Source of the DNA: Aplectana chamaeleonis
Lineage: Eukaryota > Nematoda > Chromadorea > Rhabditida > Cosmocercidae
Direction of reading: 5' to 3'
Assembly: GCA_029168955.1 (NCBI GenBank)
Contig: JAPDOI010001074.1
Coordinates: 162,579-226,578 of the forward strand
Length of the DNA: 64,000 nucleotides
The notes beneath the pieces are model-generated. The model was given only the letters and a program-made list of their open reading frames with translations, was not told the origin of the DNA and searched no databases. The position numbers and the translations under genes were made by a program. Below, piece by piece: positions 33,183 to 46,900 of this stretch; within the stretch, counting starts at the first letter, position 1, and each line of letters opens with the position of its first letter.

Positions 33183-34222
33183 GTCTACAGGACAGCAGTG
33201 GTAGTGTGCAGGACCCCAGTGGGAGTGTGCAGGACGTCATAAAAAGTGTGCAGGACCCCAGTGGGAGTGTGCAGTACCCGAATGGAAGTGTGCAGAATGT
33301 CATAGAAAGTCTGCAGGACCCCAGTGGGAGTGTGCAGGACGTCATAGAAAGTGCGCAGGACCCGAATCGGAGTGTGCAGGACGTCATACAAAGTGGGCAA
33401 GACCCAAATGGGAGTGTGCAGGACGTCATAGAAAGTGCGCAGGACACGAACGGGAGTGTGCAGGACGTCATAGAAAGAGTGCAGAACCTGAATGGGAGTG
33501 TGCAGGACGTCATAGAAAGAGTGTAGAACCCGAATGGGAGTGGGCAGGACGTCATAGAAAGAGTGCAGGACCCGAATTGGAGTGTGCAGGGCGTCATACA
33601 AAGTGGGCAGGGCCCAAATGGGAGCGGCAGGACGTCATAGAAAGTGTGCAGGACCCCAGTGGGAGTGTGCACGACGTCATAGAAACTGCGCAGGACCCAA
33701 ATGGGAGTGTGACGGACGTGATAGAAAGTGTGCAGGACCCCAGTGGGAGTGCGCAGGACCCAAACGGGAGTATGCAGGAAGTCGTAGAAAGTGTGCAGGA
33801 CCCAAGTGGGGGTGCGCAGGACGTCACAGAAAGTGTGCAGGACCCGAATGGCAGTGTGCAGGACGTCATAGAATGTGGACAGGACCCAAATGGGAGTGGC
33901 AGGACGTCATAGAAAGTGTGCAGGACCCCAGTGGGAGTGTGTAGGACGTCATAGAAAGTGCGCAGGACTCCAACGGGAGTGTGCAGGACGTCAACGAAAG
34001 TGGGCAGGACCCAAGCGGGGATGTGCACAACGTCATAGAAACTGTGCAGGACCCAAATGGGAGTGTGACGGACGTGATAGAAAGTGTGCAGGACCCCAGT
34101 GGGAGTGTGCAGGACCCAAGTGGGAGTGAGCAGGACGTCATAGAAAGAGCGCAGAACCCGAATGGGAGTGTGCAGGACGTCATAGAATGAGTGCAGGACT
34201 GCAACGACAGTGTTCGCAACGT
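33183..34222. repeat. Minisatellite with 21-bp units paired into 42 bp
   Basis: About 50 units alternate between GTGCAGGACGTCATAGAAAGT and GTGCAGGACCCCAGTGGGAG-type 21-mers. The unit is a multiple of three, so frames stay open over most of its length on both strands (for example VQDPSGSVQDVIES on plus). This is not by itself evidence for a protein; no splice sites or start context stand out. Confidence 0.8.
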
Positions 34223-34239
34223 CACCAAGAGTGGAGAAT

Positions 34240-37200
34240 TTTAAAGAAAAGAGATTTCGTCAATTTTTTCATGCCAAATCTCAACCCTTTTGTAGCAAAG
34301 AAAAATAGGAGAAGACGTATCTTGAAAAGCGTGCGACGCGTTCTGAGACGGGCGCAGAACTCCGCAGACTTTTCCTTGCCAATCTGGGGAAACAAGCAAC
34401 AGCTTCACTTCCCCACCCTTGTTCGTCGCTCATTACCACGGCTCAGTCATTTTGATTTACTAACTTCCCTAAACCAGGTTTATATATGTTGAAAGTACGA
34501 GCTTATCAAAATCTGCTTCATAAAACATCAACATCCACGTGCACACTTCTTTTTTTTTGAGAACAAGCGCATGGTGTTGGTCAACCAGGGAAACAGCACC
34601 TAAAATGTGGGTGCGTTGTTCCTTATCATGACAGAAATGGTAAAGCGAGAATAATCGCTTGGGAATTCTGCAAGTCGGAAGGGAGGGCAGAGGGTTTCGA
34701 CATAAAGGAAGGAGATGGCAGAGTTCGTAAATTTGGTGCCGGTAACAACCGATCTACCGCTGGCTTCCTATGTTTTGCGGGTTGATCGGACACTTTCATA
34801 CCCCCACGCCCAGTTATAAATGTCCGGCAGTCTGCACTGTTTAGAAGAGTCCATACGGGCAGCAACTTTTGGGTGGACGGAAGTCAGTTGACAAGCTTAT
34901 CTGCGTCAGGAAGTTGGCCCACGTCAAAGTTTTCTCGAGCGAAAACTTCGCTAGGTCTCGCTAGTTTCTCGTTATTTTCGGTAGTTGCTTGACAATTTCT
35001 CGTGCTAATTCTTAGTTCTTTCGTTCTAGACCGAGAAATAGCCATTAAATAACCGAGAAGTAGCTCACCCGGAGCCGCTGCGGAGTCTGGTGGGCTATTT
35101 TAGGGCTATTTCCGAGCAAAAACTGTAAGAGTTGGCCATCGCACTTGGCCAAACCCGTTCTTCCGCTCCGTGACAACTATTCTGGATTTGGAAGGGAAGG
35201 AAAACCCCAGGATAGTGCTCAAAATGCGCGACGGTGAGGAAAAATTGGTGTGGCCAGAATATGAGAGTATAGTGACCTAAAATTGAATCAGAGAGTGTGG
35301 TAAATTTTTAAGAAGAGAATGTGGTTTATTATAAAGTAGATATGTACAATACCGCTTTTATCCAAGGGAAAATATGGGCGAAGTTGTCAAAGTGAGTAGC
35401 TAAAGCGTCTTTGGGCCAAAACTCGTCTCAAGGTGCTCAAATTTCAATTTTAGAAAGACCAAAGTGTTCATCGTGCCACAATATACCCAAATATATTTAC
35501 TAATTTCAAAATTTTACAAGGGAAACCTTTTTTAAAGAAGAAGCTAGATATGATTCCGATAATGATATCACAATATCACGAGCCCGTTCGGTCAAAAATG
35601 ACCGTTAGCGGTTTTTAGCATTGTCAGAATAAAAAAAATATTCCGTCTTGAAAAAGAGGTTTTCGGTGAATTTCGCAAAAAAAATCATATGATTGCTGGG
35701 ATCACGACATCCTGATGACTTCGGCGTATCAAAAAATCAAAACGGATCACTTTGAAGCGAGTTGTGGTAGAAAGACGCTCTAGTTGCCCTTTTTGGCGTT
35801 TTCGCCCCTTTTTTCCCTTGTATAGCAGCGGTATTGTATTTGAGCATAGTAGGTAACTTGTGAAATGAAGGGCTAGAAAATGTTCCGTTGTCCCTTTCGG
35901 AGTGATTGAGCGCACATTTACTGTGATCTTCTATGAACTTTCGTTTCTTTCTGCAGAATATTCGAATAAATATTAACAATATTCGGAAAAATATTCGTGA
36001 TATTAATAATCGAATAAAGATTTACAGCATAGTTCTGTCTCAGGGGGCGGAGTCTCTGCATAGCAGTAAAGAATCGAATAAATATTCGAAAACTCAAAAA
36101 CTAGATTACTAGGGTTATTCGATTATTCAATTTCTAAAAGAAGTGTATTATTCTGGCTATTCGAATATTCAAAGAAGTGGATATTTCAAAATACTCGTTT
36201 ATTAGAATATCCAAAAAATTTAATGTGAAACTCTACTATACACCATGTATGTATGAACAAATCGCTGCAGCTGCCAGATCGCTGCAGCGCCGGGTAACAA
36301 ATCGCCGCGATGGAAAACGGCAGTGATGCAGTAAAGACTGGGGCAGCGTGGCGTTCTGTCTCAGGGGGCGGAGTCTGGGTGGAACGCAAGCGACGCTAAC
36401 GAGGTGCTAACGACGGCGGGTCGCTGGCTAATTGCTGCACTTCACTCACCGCAATGGACTGCAAGTGAAACACCAAATATCATGCACTCATGAAAACATA
36501 GTTCGTGCTCGAAATTAATAACATCATATTATGCCAATTACAAATATATATTATCACCATTCTGTAACATTCATTATGTTACAATGGTGTGAAATAAAGT
36601 TTTTCATCTGGGAATTAATTAATAAATTCAAGAATAGTGTTTCAAATTTCTTAAAAATAATGAAAATAATGACTTCGGGTAAATTCGTTCATTCTTTATT
36701 TCTAACGAATGAATTTCGAATAAATTCGTTCCCTTTTTATTTCGAACGAACGAATTTTGGGTAAATTCGTTCATTTTTTATTCTGAACGAACGAAATTGG
36801 AACAAACGTACGTAATCAGCGGTAATGAAAAGTTGAACTCTTCTTCTAAAGCTTCCTTGCCCCAACAAAGGAAATTAATAAGGCACGACTCATCCCTAAA
36901 TCTGGATGGGCTTGAACTCAAGGAATGCTACAGAACCAACTTTTCCGCTCTAACCTAGCTTGAGAGGGTTATTCGAGGTGCTGAACACGAACAAGAGGTC
37001 CACTTTCAGTGCTTCGAAAGATCACGGTAAGTATAGGGTAATTACATATGTCGTCGAAGTCTCAGATATGACTAGAATTTCGCTCAGAGAGGTTCTTTGA
37101 AATGCTTATGACAAATCCGTTGTCTAATTTCCGAAAGATTAAAGTGGTTTATAGTAGCCCAATGGCAAAAATCCTACCCTTAATCCTCATTAATCCTTCA

Positions 37201-37740
37201 AAAATCGCAAAAAGGATATTACATAATTGATTCCTAGACAGTATGATAGGGGGTAGTCAAATGAAGGTGGCAACGGATTTTGGGGAGAAAGTCAACACGA
37301 AAACAGTAGTATCCTGTTCCTGCAAACCCTCAGAAGCATTGGTGTTTTTGTATCACCAATGGATTCAAAAATAAGCTGTTCATTTTCTGGGGACCGAACT
37401 GTTCCCGTACTAGTACATACTGTTCTAGTCAGCGTATTTTCAGGTCATTTAAAGGTGACTTGCCAGATTTGGAGGCAATCACAATTATCAAACGCAGTAT
37501 TCGGAAAAGAGATCGTGTTCCTTTTGGAGGATCATGGGATAGATGGACTCGTCTGCATAATGCGGATCGTCCTTACGCCGTTTAGAAGGTGCTCACTACT
37601 ACAATGGAAGTGATTTAGAAAGACTGTTCGTGGGACTATTCTCTCAAGTAACTCACGAAAAGTCCGCGGTCTTCCTTCGATAGATTTCCATAGCTTTCAG
37701 TGAACAACTGGGAGCACTCGTAACCATTAGTAATGAAGAC
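34240..37740. other. Intergenic, no gene recognised
   Basis: AT-rich. 35930-36200 and 36650-36800 contain runs of AATATTCGAAT and GAACGAACGAA-type sequence. A 24-bp direct repeat around CTCAGGGGGCGGAGTCT occurs at 36033 and 36353, about 320 bp apart. Confidence 0.4.
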
Positions 37741-37772
37741 TTGAACACAGAACACCTATTTTAGTTGAAACA

Positions 37773-37778
37773 TTTATT
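37773..37778 (-). terminator. Polyadenylation signal of gene 1
   Basis: AATAAA on the minus strand (TTTATT on plus), 77 nt past the stop codon, in AT-rich sequence. This distance is normal for a nematode 3'UTR. Confidence 0.55.
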
Positions 37779-37854
37779 AATAATTAATTATGGCTCAACC
37801 AGAGAATCGTATGACACAAATGAACTCCACCACTGCTCTAATGTTTAACAGGGC

Positions 37855-37904
37855 TCAATCTGCAGATCTTCGCAGCTGCTGCATTCCCGTTGACGAACTC
37901 TCAC
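37855..37904 (-). CDS. Gene 1 terminal exon
   Basis: A TTTTCAG acceptor at 37905-37911 joins the phase-1 end of exon 10 and gives a short tail, ESSSTGMQQLRRSAD, followed by TGA. A polyadenylation signal lies 77 bases further on. The small exon is supported by its acceptor, its phase and the downstream signal rather than by family homology. Confidence 0.65.
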
Positions 37905-40900
37905 CTGAAAATCCATGTTAAGTTCGTTTTCACAAACTATAAGTTTCGTGTTTCGTATCACCCTTTTTCCTCCAGCTGCGAATTGACAAAGACCCCATTC
38001 CTCCCACGGGGACTCTTCGGATGCGCTTCCTGAATAATGGTTTCACAGTTTTATTTTTACCGATTTTCAGTTATTAGGGCTTAGATGAACTCCGCCATTG
38101 CCGGTCCCAAGCCCGGATGAGAAAGGAGGAGGGTTGGCCCCCCATGCTACCGACGGGCTGGAAAACCTAAGGTGGTAACCATGAAGAGTCTCATAGGATA
38201 TCGCGATACTGCTACCGCATCCGGGGCAGCCGATGCGCCAGCACTGGGGACCCAGGGTGTTGGTGACAAGTATGCGACTGGCCAGAATGGTGGAAGATTG
38301 GTGACGCCAAAGAAGGAGGTGCGGTTTGCCGTTTGGAATGTATGATCAGGACATTACGTTGGACAAAAAGAAGTCATCGCAAGGGAACTGTCGAGGTCGA
38401 AGATATCGGTAGCAGCACTGTCTGAATTGAGGATCAGCGGTTGTGGAACAATGATTGTCCAGGTGCCCGATTCTGAAGAAAAGATGGTATTGTACTACTC
38501 CGGTGGCGAAGGACATCACGAAGGTGTTGGATTTATGTTGAACTGGCAAGCGTCTGGAAGCGTCATCTCGTTCGAGCCGATTTCGAGCAGGATTGCCGTT
38601 CTGACGTTAAAAGGAACTATTAAGACGCATGTCGTGGCTATCTACGCTCCGACGGAGCCTAGCTCTGATTCCGATAAGGACGCGTTCTACGTTCAACTGC
38701 AAGACGTACTGAATGCGATCCCAAAGACTGGCCTAATCCTTGTCGCAGGTGACTTCAATGCACGCGTCGGAAATGACAGAATTGGCTGGGAAGGAGTATT
38801 GGGCAGATTCGGCGTTGGCGAGATGAATGAAAATGGTCTGCGTCTGCTCTCCTTTGCAGCGTTTAATGGACTCATTGTCGGGAACAGTCACTTCCAGCAC
38901 CGCAGGAAGCACCAACTGACTTGGAAAAATCCCTCTGGACGAGACGTAGCCACGTTGGACTATGTTCTGATGAGTTCACGTTTTAGGTCATCGCTGAAAG
39001 ACGTCCGTGCTATGAGAGGTCCAGATTGTGGTACAGATCACTACCTTCTTCGTGCAGTTGTGCAGCTCCGCCTACAACGGACTACGCGAATGGAACCTCC
39101 TAAACATAAACTCGACTGGACACACCTCATGGTACCCGAGACGAAGGAGTTGTTCCAAGTGGCACTGTCAAACCGCTTCGCATCACTGTCGGACAATGCA
39201 TCGGTGGACGAGCAGGAGCGGCAAGTAGCAGACGCCATCTTGGAATGTGCAAAACCACTTTGCCCTGTTACTCGCAGGCGGATCCAGCCGTGGATAACAG
39301 ACGAATCCTTGCTACTCATCGAAGAGAGGAAGCGAGCAAAACTGACTAATTTTGATCGATACCGGCAACTCAGCAGAGAACTTCGTTGCAGGCTGAAAGC
39401 GGAAAGGGAGTCGTACTGGAATAAGGTGGCTGCTGATTTGGAGGAGTCCGCTAACAGGCATGACTATCGCACCCTCTATTGGACACTTAAGCGGCTTGGA
39501 AAGAAGACGAAACGCGTTAGCGATAGCATTAGGAATGCAGATGGATCGTTTGTGCGCTCTGTGGAAGAGCGTCTTCGTCGCTGGCAACAGTTCTTCGGTG
39601 AACTCTACAGTCATGAAGCGCCACAGGGACCGCTTCCCAAGCCACCATCAATCGATGCGCCAGAAGATTCTGATCTCGGCTCAGAGCCCACTGTGGAGGA
39701 ACTGAAGACTGCTATCAAATCGCTGAAGAACGGCAGGGCATCAGGCGTTGACAATGTTGCTGCTGAGGCCATCAAAGCGGGTGGAAACGTGTTGCTACTT
39801 CAGCTTCATCGTCTAATAACTCTCATCTGGCAGTCAGAGAACATACCCGCTACTTGGAAACGTGCAATAATTGTACCCATCCACAAGAAGGGCGACGCCA
39901 GGGACTGCAAAAATTACCGAGGATCAGTCTGCTGTCAATCGTAGGCAAAATCTTCATGAAGATTATCCAGAACAGGCTTCAACGTCATCGAGAACAGACC
40001 GGTCGTGAGGAACAAGCAGGGTTTCGGACAGGGAGAAGCTGCAGTGATCAAGTTTTCACTCTTCGACAACTTATGGAAGAGAGGATCCGCACTGGAAAGC
40101 GAATTGTCATCACTTTCATTGATTTCAAGTCTGCATTCGACTGTGTTCATTGGCCTGCGCTGTGGAGAGCACTTGATAGCGAACATGTACCAGACAAGAT
40201 AGTTAACCTGCTCCAGAAAACGTATGAAGGTTCTTCCAGCTCGGTTCGCGTTGGAGATAAGCTGTCGGAAGAGTTTAAGGTTAAAGCTGGAGTTCGCCAA
40301 GGTGATGTTATATCGCCGTTGCTCTTCAATACTGTCGTCGACGCTATTATGAGGGAGGTCTTTGAGAACAGAAGAGGTGTTCAGTAGTACCTGATAAATA
40401 GAGTGGCGCTTGTTGCAAGCTCTTACGGCCTAAGAATAAATCAGGAGAAGACAAAAGTGATGACATCGGATGGCTCGCCTCCAACTGTGCACTTCGAAGG
40501 GGCCGAACTTCCAGCAGGAATCAAGGAGTTCAAATACCTTGGATCAGTCGTGCAAGAACGGAAAGTTGCGGCCACAGCAGAGGTATGCAGCAGGATCGGG
40601 CAGGCATCCAGTGCGTTTGCATCGCTTGGTTGGTGTCTGTGGAAGAAAAACAATGTTTCACTGGAGACTAAAATGCGATTGTTTCGAGCGCTAATAATTC
40701 CGATTCTACTGTATGGTTCGGAAACATGGACTCAACTGAAGCCAGACCTTGTCAAGCTGGAAGTCTTCCAATTGCGGTGCCTGCGACATATTCTTGGGAT
40801 CACGATTCGTGACCGTATTTGCAACGATAACATAAGAAGAAGCTGTATGGATCAACCGCTGGTTGAAGAGCAACTGAAGACAAGAAGATTACGGTGGTTT

Positions 40901-43900
40901 GGACATGTATGTCGAATGGATGCTGGCCGGCTCCCGTACAGTATGCTGTGGCGGAAGCGCCCGCCGTCGTGGAAGATCCAGAGAACGGCCCCGAAGAAGA
41001 CGTGGCTCAAGCATATAGAAGAAGATCTAAAAACCCAACGGTGCAGTGTTCCTAACGCTAAACTTATTGCTGCAAACCGTACTGAATGGAAGCGTATCGT
41101 TCAGGCCGCACGAGCTCCTATGGCACCTACAGCAGTGTATTGGTTGAGAGGGCATCCCGCTCCGCCAGACGCCAGCTAACGGGATGAGTGAGTGAGTGAG
41201 TGAGGGCTTAGATCGTGCAAGCGTGAGGCATATTCAACTCACCAAGCTTGTTGGACAACAGTGATGGAAGTGTCTGTGTGGTTAGCTGACATCCGTTTTC
41301 GATCACCATGGTCTGCTCATTGCCCTCAACGAGCAGCGAAGAGTCAGAGGCCGGAGAAGCTCCATGTAGGATACACAAACCTATTTTATATGTAACAGCC
41401 TGAAAATAACCGGAACTGCTGTTCGGATCATTACTTCAAATACTTCCAGTTAGTACAGTTACTGGGTTTTGGTCACAACATCCTCTGACGGAAACTGCTG
41501 CGAGCCAGCCGCGATCATACCACGAAACTGCCGCGAACCTTCCTACATAGAACCTGCCGTGAACCTCAAACATGATGAAAAATCACGGCCCCGAGATTTT
41601 CAGTTTCTATTTTCGCGGCGCTGGGCACTTCCGCGAATCTGCTAAACCTGTTAAACGCCCTATCATAGTCCGCACTGCATACGATACACGAATCTGGGTT
41701 TGCTGGTACACCTGCCGCTCCCTCATTGAACCCGGTAGGCGCAGCACATTTGCGTACATCGAGGAACAAGAGCCTGGCTATAAAATCCTCCCTTTCCGTT
41801 AAAAAAAGGGTAGAGAAAAAAGGTATTAGGAAAGTAGAGAGATTTCCGGAGAAACCAGATAATGTTCTTAGTCAGATTTCACGAGGGTTCTCGGCATCGT
41901 GAATCTGCTGTGATCCTTCACTGTTAGATTCGAGGAGCCGAAAACGAGTTTCGCAACACATTCGCGAATCCGTAAACCTACCTTGAACACGCCGGGTCGG
42001 TGCCTCAAACCTGCCGCGTCATAGCTTGATAGGCTACGCCCCGGCTGGTTCGTGGTAGATTCACGGCGAAGACTATCAGAGTTGTGATCTTCCGCGTTCA
42101 CTGCTAAGATTTTAAACAGTAGTTCCACCCTAGACAGAATATTGCTTTATTCATATTGACTACAAAATGGTCACATACCTTGCATTTTTTGTTATCAATG
42201 CATTCAGCAACACATGCGACGACAGAATTCATGCCGGGGAAGGAACCGATAATCCTCTTGTGCATCTGCTTGCCAGGATACACGATATATGGGGTCTCAG
42301 CTGAGCAGTCCTTCCTGGCTTAAATTGCGCATCCGTTATTCTTTTTTAGAAAATTGATCTTTTTCAAGAATGTCATTGAAAGAGAAGGCACTGATACATG
42401 TAGATTTAACGGTGGAGCCGGTCTTTCACCCACACAGAGCATAATTTTTTTCAAACTTCTCAATTATCTTGGGGAGAATCACGCATTGATTAAAACGGTA
42501 TCTCTGTTATCGCTCAAGCCTACAAACGAAGTTGTGGATCCTTAAAAATGCCTGCTTTTCGAAGGCGAAATTCGGTGGACGAGTTGTCTCAGGCCTGTAT
42601 TTCTCTTCATTCGCAATCGTTGTGCGAGAGCGAGTCAGGATAAGGAGACAGCTCAGCAGTGGATCGAAGAACGACGATTCGTTGGACATTCATCATCATT
42701 CGGAATTCCTCTTCATTCGCAGTGTCTGCGCAGGGCCCGTAGCAATCCCGTCGAAAGGTGGGAGCTCATAGCTGCCTCCCCGGCGCGAGGTGGTGGCTCA
42801 CATCGCTAGCGAAATAGGTGGTGGCCACCCTATCCTAATGCACGTGTGCGTGCTGAGGTGGTGACTTCGCTCGCAGCCGAATGTCACCCACCTCGGCATG
42901 CAGCCATGGACCTGAGGTCTGAAAGGGAGCCACGAGCTGCGAGTGGAAAATGGAAATAGCAGGCATTTTGCAGAGACGCGTAGGGAAGGAGCCAAGTCAT
43001 GGGTCGTGCATGACCGAGGCGGTGGCGGCGCGGGGAGGAAAACACGATCCTTTGACCTTTCTGACTACGTTTGACCATCTCCGTTGAGGTTCAGGTAAAG
43101 TTCTGAGTTTTGTGATGATCATGCAAATATTCCCCGCAATGGCTATCAATTGGGCACTAGAATGATAGCCTCCCCGTAACTTGTAATGGATCTTGGAGGA
43201 GAAACCATTATGAAGCCTTCAACAACGGAAAACGCTTGTGCCGATTATTGCTGCATTGGTGCTGGCCATCTTTCAAGACGGCGTAATCAATCGCTCCTCA
43301 TCAGCTGTTGATTTTTGCTGGCGCTGATTTCGCTCTGGTTTCTCATTATTATTGCTGTTTGTGAACTCTCAGGCTGACTCTTTTTTCATGAGAGGCTGTA
43401 CCTACCAAGTGTCTATACTGTATGTTCCATTTCGTGAGTTTCCTTCGCGAATTCACGAAAATAATTCGAAATCGAATTCATCGAAGTATTTTCTCCAGAG
43501 AGCGTGCCAATTTTTCGAATGGTTTCATGGTTCTCCACTAAGAGATAGTTTTACAAATTCGTCGCGATGAAGAGTTCGAGATCGTGTTTCAGTTTAACAT
43601 ATCTCTATGTGGCTCTGTTCATTTCGATCGAAATGGTGCTGTTCTACGACAACCTTTTTTTCAGCACAGAAGCTGTCTGAAATGCGCATTCGAAAAACTC
43701 CTCCCTCTCCCCTATAGTTTTACACGAACGAACCTTTCGAAAAATTTTCGAAATTGTACACGAACGAACCTTTCGAGAAATTTTCGAAAGATTTTTCTAA
43801 TTTTTTCCGTTCGTTTTCGTTCGTTCGAAAGTTCGTCGAGCGAAATTTTTTCAGATTCAGTTCGTTCGAAATTTCATCGAACCATTTTTTTCCAAGTTCA

Positions 43901-46900
43901 TTCGTTCGAAATGTCGTCAAACGAAAATTTTCAAAATTCATTGTTCGGAATACTTTCGAACAAATTTCGAAAAAGTTCGAAATTCCCGACTAATTTCGAA
44001 AAAGTTAGGAATTTTTTCGAAAAAATGCGAAATTTCAAAAAAATCGAACTTTCGATTAGTTTAGAATTTCGTTCGTTTGACCTCCGAAATTTCTAATGTT
44101 TTTTTTTCAAAATTCGTTCGTTCGAAAAGCTTCCAAAGGAAAAAATTCCGATTTCCGTTTGTTCAACATTTTTTTCGAAATTGTACATCTATACTCTCCC
44201 CCCCCCAAAAAAAAACTCTTACACATACCAACATACCGTAAGACACAGTGCTTGCAGTGCTAATGAAAAAAAGGTGGAGAAAAAAACCTTAACAGCAAGG
44301 AAAGGAGAAATGGCAGCTGTGGTCAAGCACAGCAGCAGATTTAAAGTTGATGATGGATATTCTGGAGAGAAAACAAGCACAAGAAATTTTTTATTATGAG
44401 CTCCTATCACATAAAAAGTCGAACGATCGTCTCGAGAAAAAAATCCAAAAGTCTGAGAAATTCCGATAAATACCGAAAATTTTTTCTTTCCACTTTTTCG
44501 CTCTGGAAACAATTAAAAACAGGCCTACACCAAGGGGTTTTCAAAGGTAGCTGAGTTATTAACAAAGTAGTTGGGTACAGGCGAAATTCTCGCGATAATT
44601 TCTGAGCGTTTTCTGTGCCCCTAAAAAGGGCATTGCACTCGAAAACATGAAATATTCAAAAACATCAAGATTTGCTTCTATTCTCAACCCCATTTTAAGT
44701 CTATGTTCGTTAAGCAAATAGCAGCATGATCGTGTTACAGACATGGTTTTTGAAAGAAAAATCATAAGCCCTGTAAGAATAGGTATAATTTTGGAGCTAG
44801 AGCATCACCTGCTTAGTTTCAAAAAAGGTAAGTATAACACGGGAGAGAGGGGATATTTTTCAACGTCAAAAATCACCCTGATCAAGTCTCGAGTAATCTC
44901 CGGACTTTTACAAAAAAAACAGAAACTATGAATTTTTGCGAATTCGAAAATTTGTACTTGTGCAACTGCTGAAAACTTGTAAGCAGAATTATCCGTGCAT
45001 AATTTGTAATGAACTTATCAGAATAGGATGGACTGCAGACCTAAAGAGAAAGATTTGCATGGAATAGATGCATTCCTATTGATTGTTTTGTTCATCCCAC
45101 ACCCTTCCTACTACCGAGAATGCCGCCTCCAATGTGACCGCGCGGTGCAGTTGCTGTGCGCGCTGTCGATGCGACCAACGTGCGTGGTTCGACTCCATCC
45201 CATGGCTAATTTTTGCAAATAGATTTCTCCTGTCGGAAAAGGTCGCTCCGGGTTGGCGACAATAGGTGGCATCTGGGCACGACGTACCTCAGGTCGGCTG
45301 CCATCTTTATGTGGTGACGGCGGAGGATTTGCTACGGACCCAGGAACGCACCAGGTTGACAAGACAAACCGGCAGGGGAGTGAAAATCGAATACGCGATT
45401 GAAATGCATCCATCCTTCCAGCCGCAATTGAGTTAGACAATTAGGAAAGGGCGTGGCCCTCGGTTGTGACTGAAGAGGTCGGGCCCGTGGTGTTCGTTCA
45501 TACCTCCCTTAGTAAGAGCAGCTTGAGATCTCGCACTTGGCAAATGTTATACAGGAGGGGTCTACTACACAATTACATATGTACATAGCAATCACAACTT
45601 TAAATCCGGGGGTGTACTGCATCTTTAAAGGCACAGTACACCCTCAAATAGGAAATTCGGGATTTTATTTAATTGTGAAGTAGGCCCATCCTGTCTAACA
45701 CGTGCCAAATGCGTGATCTCAATTTCTCCAAATAATTGAGATATAAGCGACCACCACTGGCCCGACCTCCTTCAGTCACTACCACGGATCACACGCCCTT
45801 CCTGATTTTCGATCTCAATAATGGCTAGATGGATGGATGAATTTTAACCACGTCGTCGATCTTCACTCCCTTTCCGATCTATCTCTTCATCCTGTTTTGC
45901 TCTCCTGCCGCGACTGCGAATCAAGAGAAATACGAGCCTGAGACAACTTGACCACCAAATTTTTGCCCCAAAAATACAGGCATTTTCAAGAACACATGTC
46001 CCCGTTCCAGGGGGGTCTTAGACGATTTCAGAGATACCATTGCGATCAGAGTGTAACCCTTTTCAAGATAAGGATAAAACCTAAAAATTATTTCCTGGGT
46101 GTCTTGTGCCTTCAAAGGCAATGTTCGCAACAAATCCAGTCTTTCTGCTTTCAGTGTGAAACACTACGCTAGCAGATGCTGGAGGGGATACGGTCGAAAA
46201 AAGCATCGAAAATGGGCTAGAAATCGATAAAAACAACGGCGAAGTGAAGATTTCGTTAGCCCAGTACGCCTTCCCATAGCCGGCCCCGTCCCATTCCGAC
46301 GAGCTTTTGACGCCACGGACGTTTTCTATGGAAAATTGCCAAGAAACACTGCCACGTCCAGCCTGATCGATTCGCGCACATTTCCCCAATAGCGCGCTTG
46401 CGGAAACAAGCAGGGACTGGGAACTCGTCCGCGCCCTCAACCAGTACGCAAGTTAGAAGCCGGTACTTTAGCTTAGAAAGGGCGCATTTCCTCGTTCTTT
46501 TTTTACCATTCGATAGCTATCGAGAGAACAGCCCTATTTTTTAGTCGAACTCGAATATTATATTCATTGTGAACACTTCCTTTGAAGTAGCAGTGCACTC
46601 TGAGAACGTGTTTCGAGATTTTCTGTTTATCTTGAAGACGGTCCCACGCTGTCGTACAAAACCTCCTAGATACGAAGTTGAGGCTCTTCGAAAATTGCTT
46701 AAAATTGGGTGACGAAAGCATGGTAGAAGAGATGTCCAAGACTTGTAACTTCAGTCATTCGCAACCGATGCATGGAGCTGCTTCGAATACGGATCCGAGC
46801 GAAGAGATAGGCTAAAAATGAAGTGAAGAAGCGGGCTAATCATTGAAAACCTCCGCTCATCTTGCCACTGTTGAGCTCGAGAGCTCGTCTGTGGGGGCGT

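Noticed and set aside
33148..34228. Long open frames on both strands (up to 174 codons) as genes
   Set aside because: They are produced by the 21-bp minisatellite; frames on both strands are open at once and there is no start or splice context.
39312..40300. Minus-strand frames of 100-121 codons in the LINE
   Set aside because: Antisense shadows of the endonuclease/reverse transcriptase coding sequence.
43584..44096. 170-codon plus-strand frame as a gene
   Set aside because: Low-complexity translation of TTCGAA-type repeats, rich in Phe, Ser and Arg, with no domain.
45140..45205. A functional tRNA gene
   Set aside because: The B box is perfect but no consistent acceptor stem or anticodon arm could be drawn.
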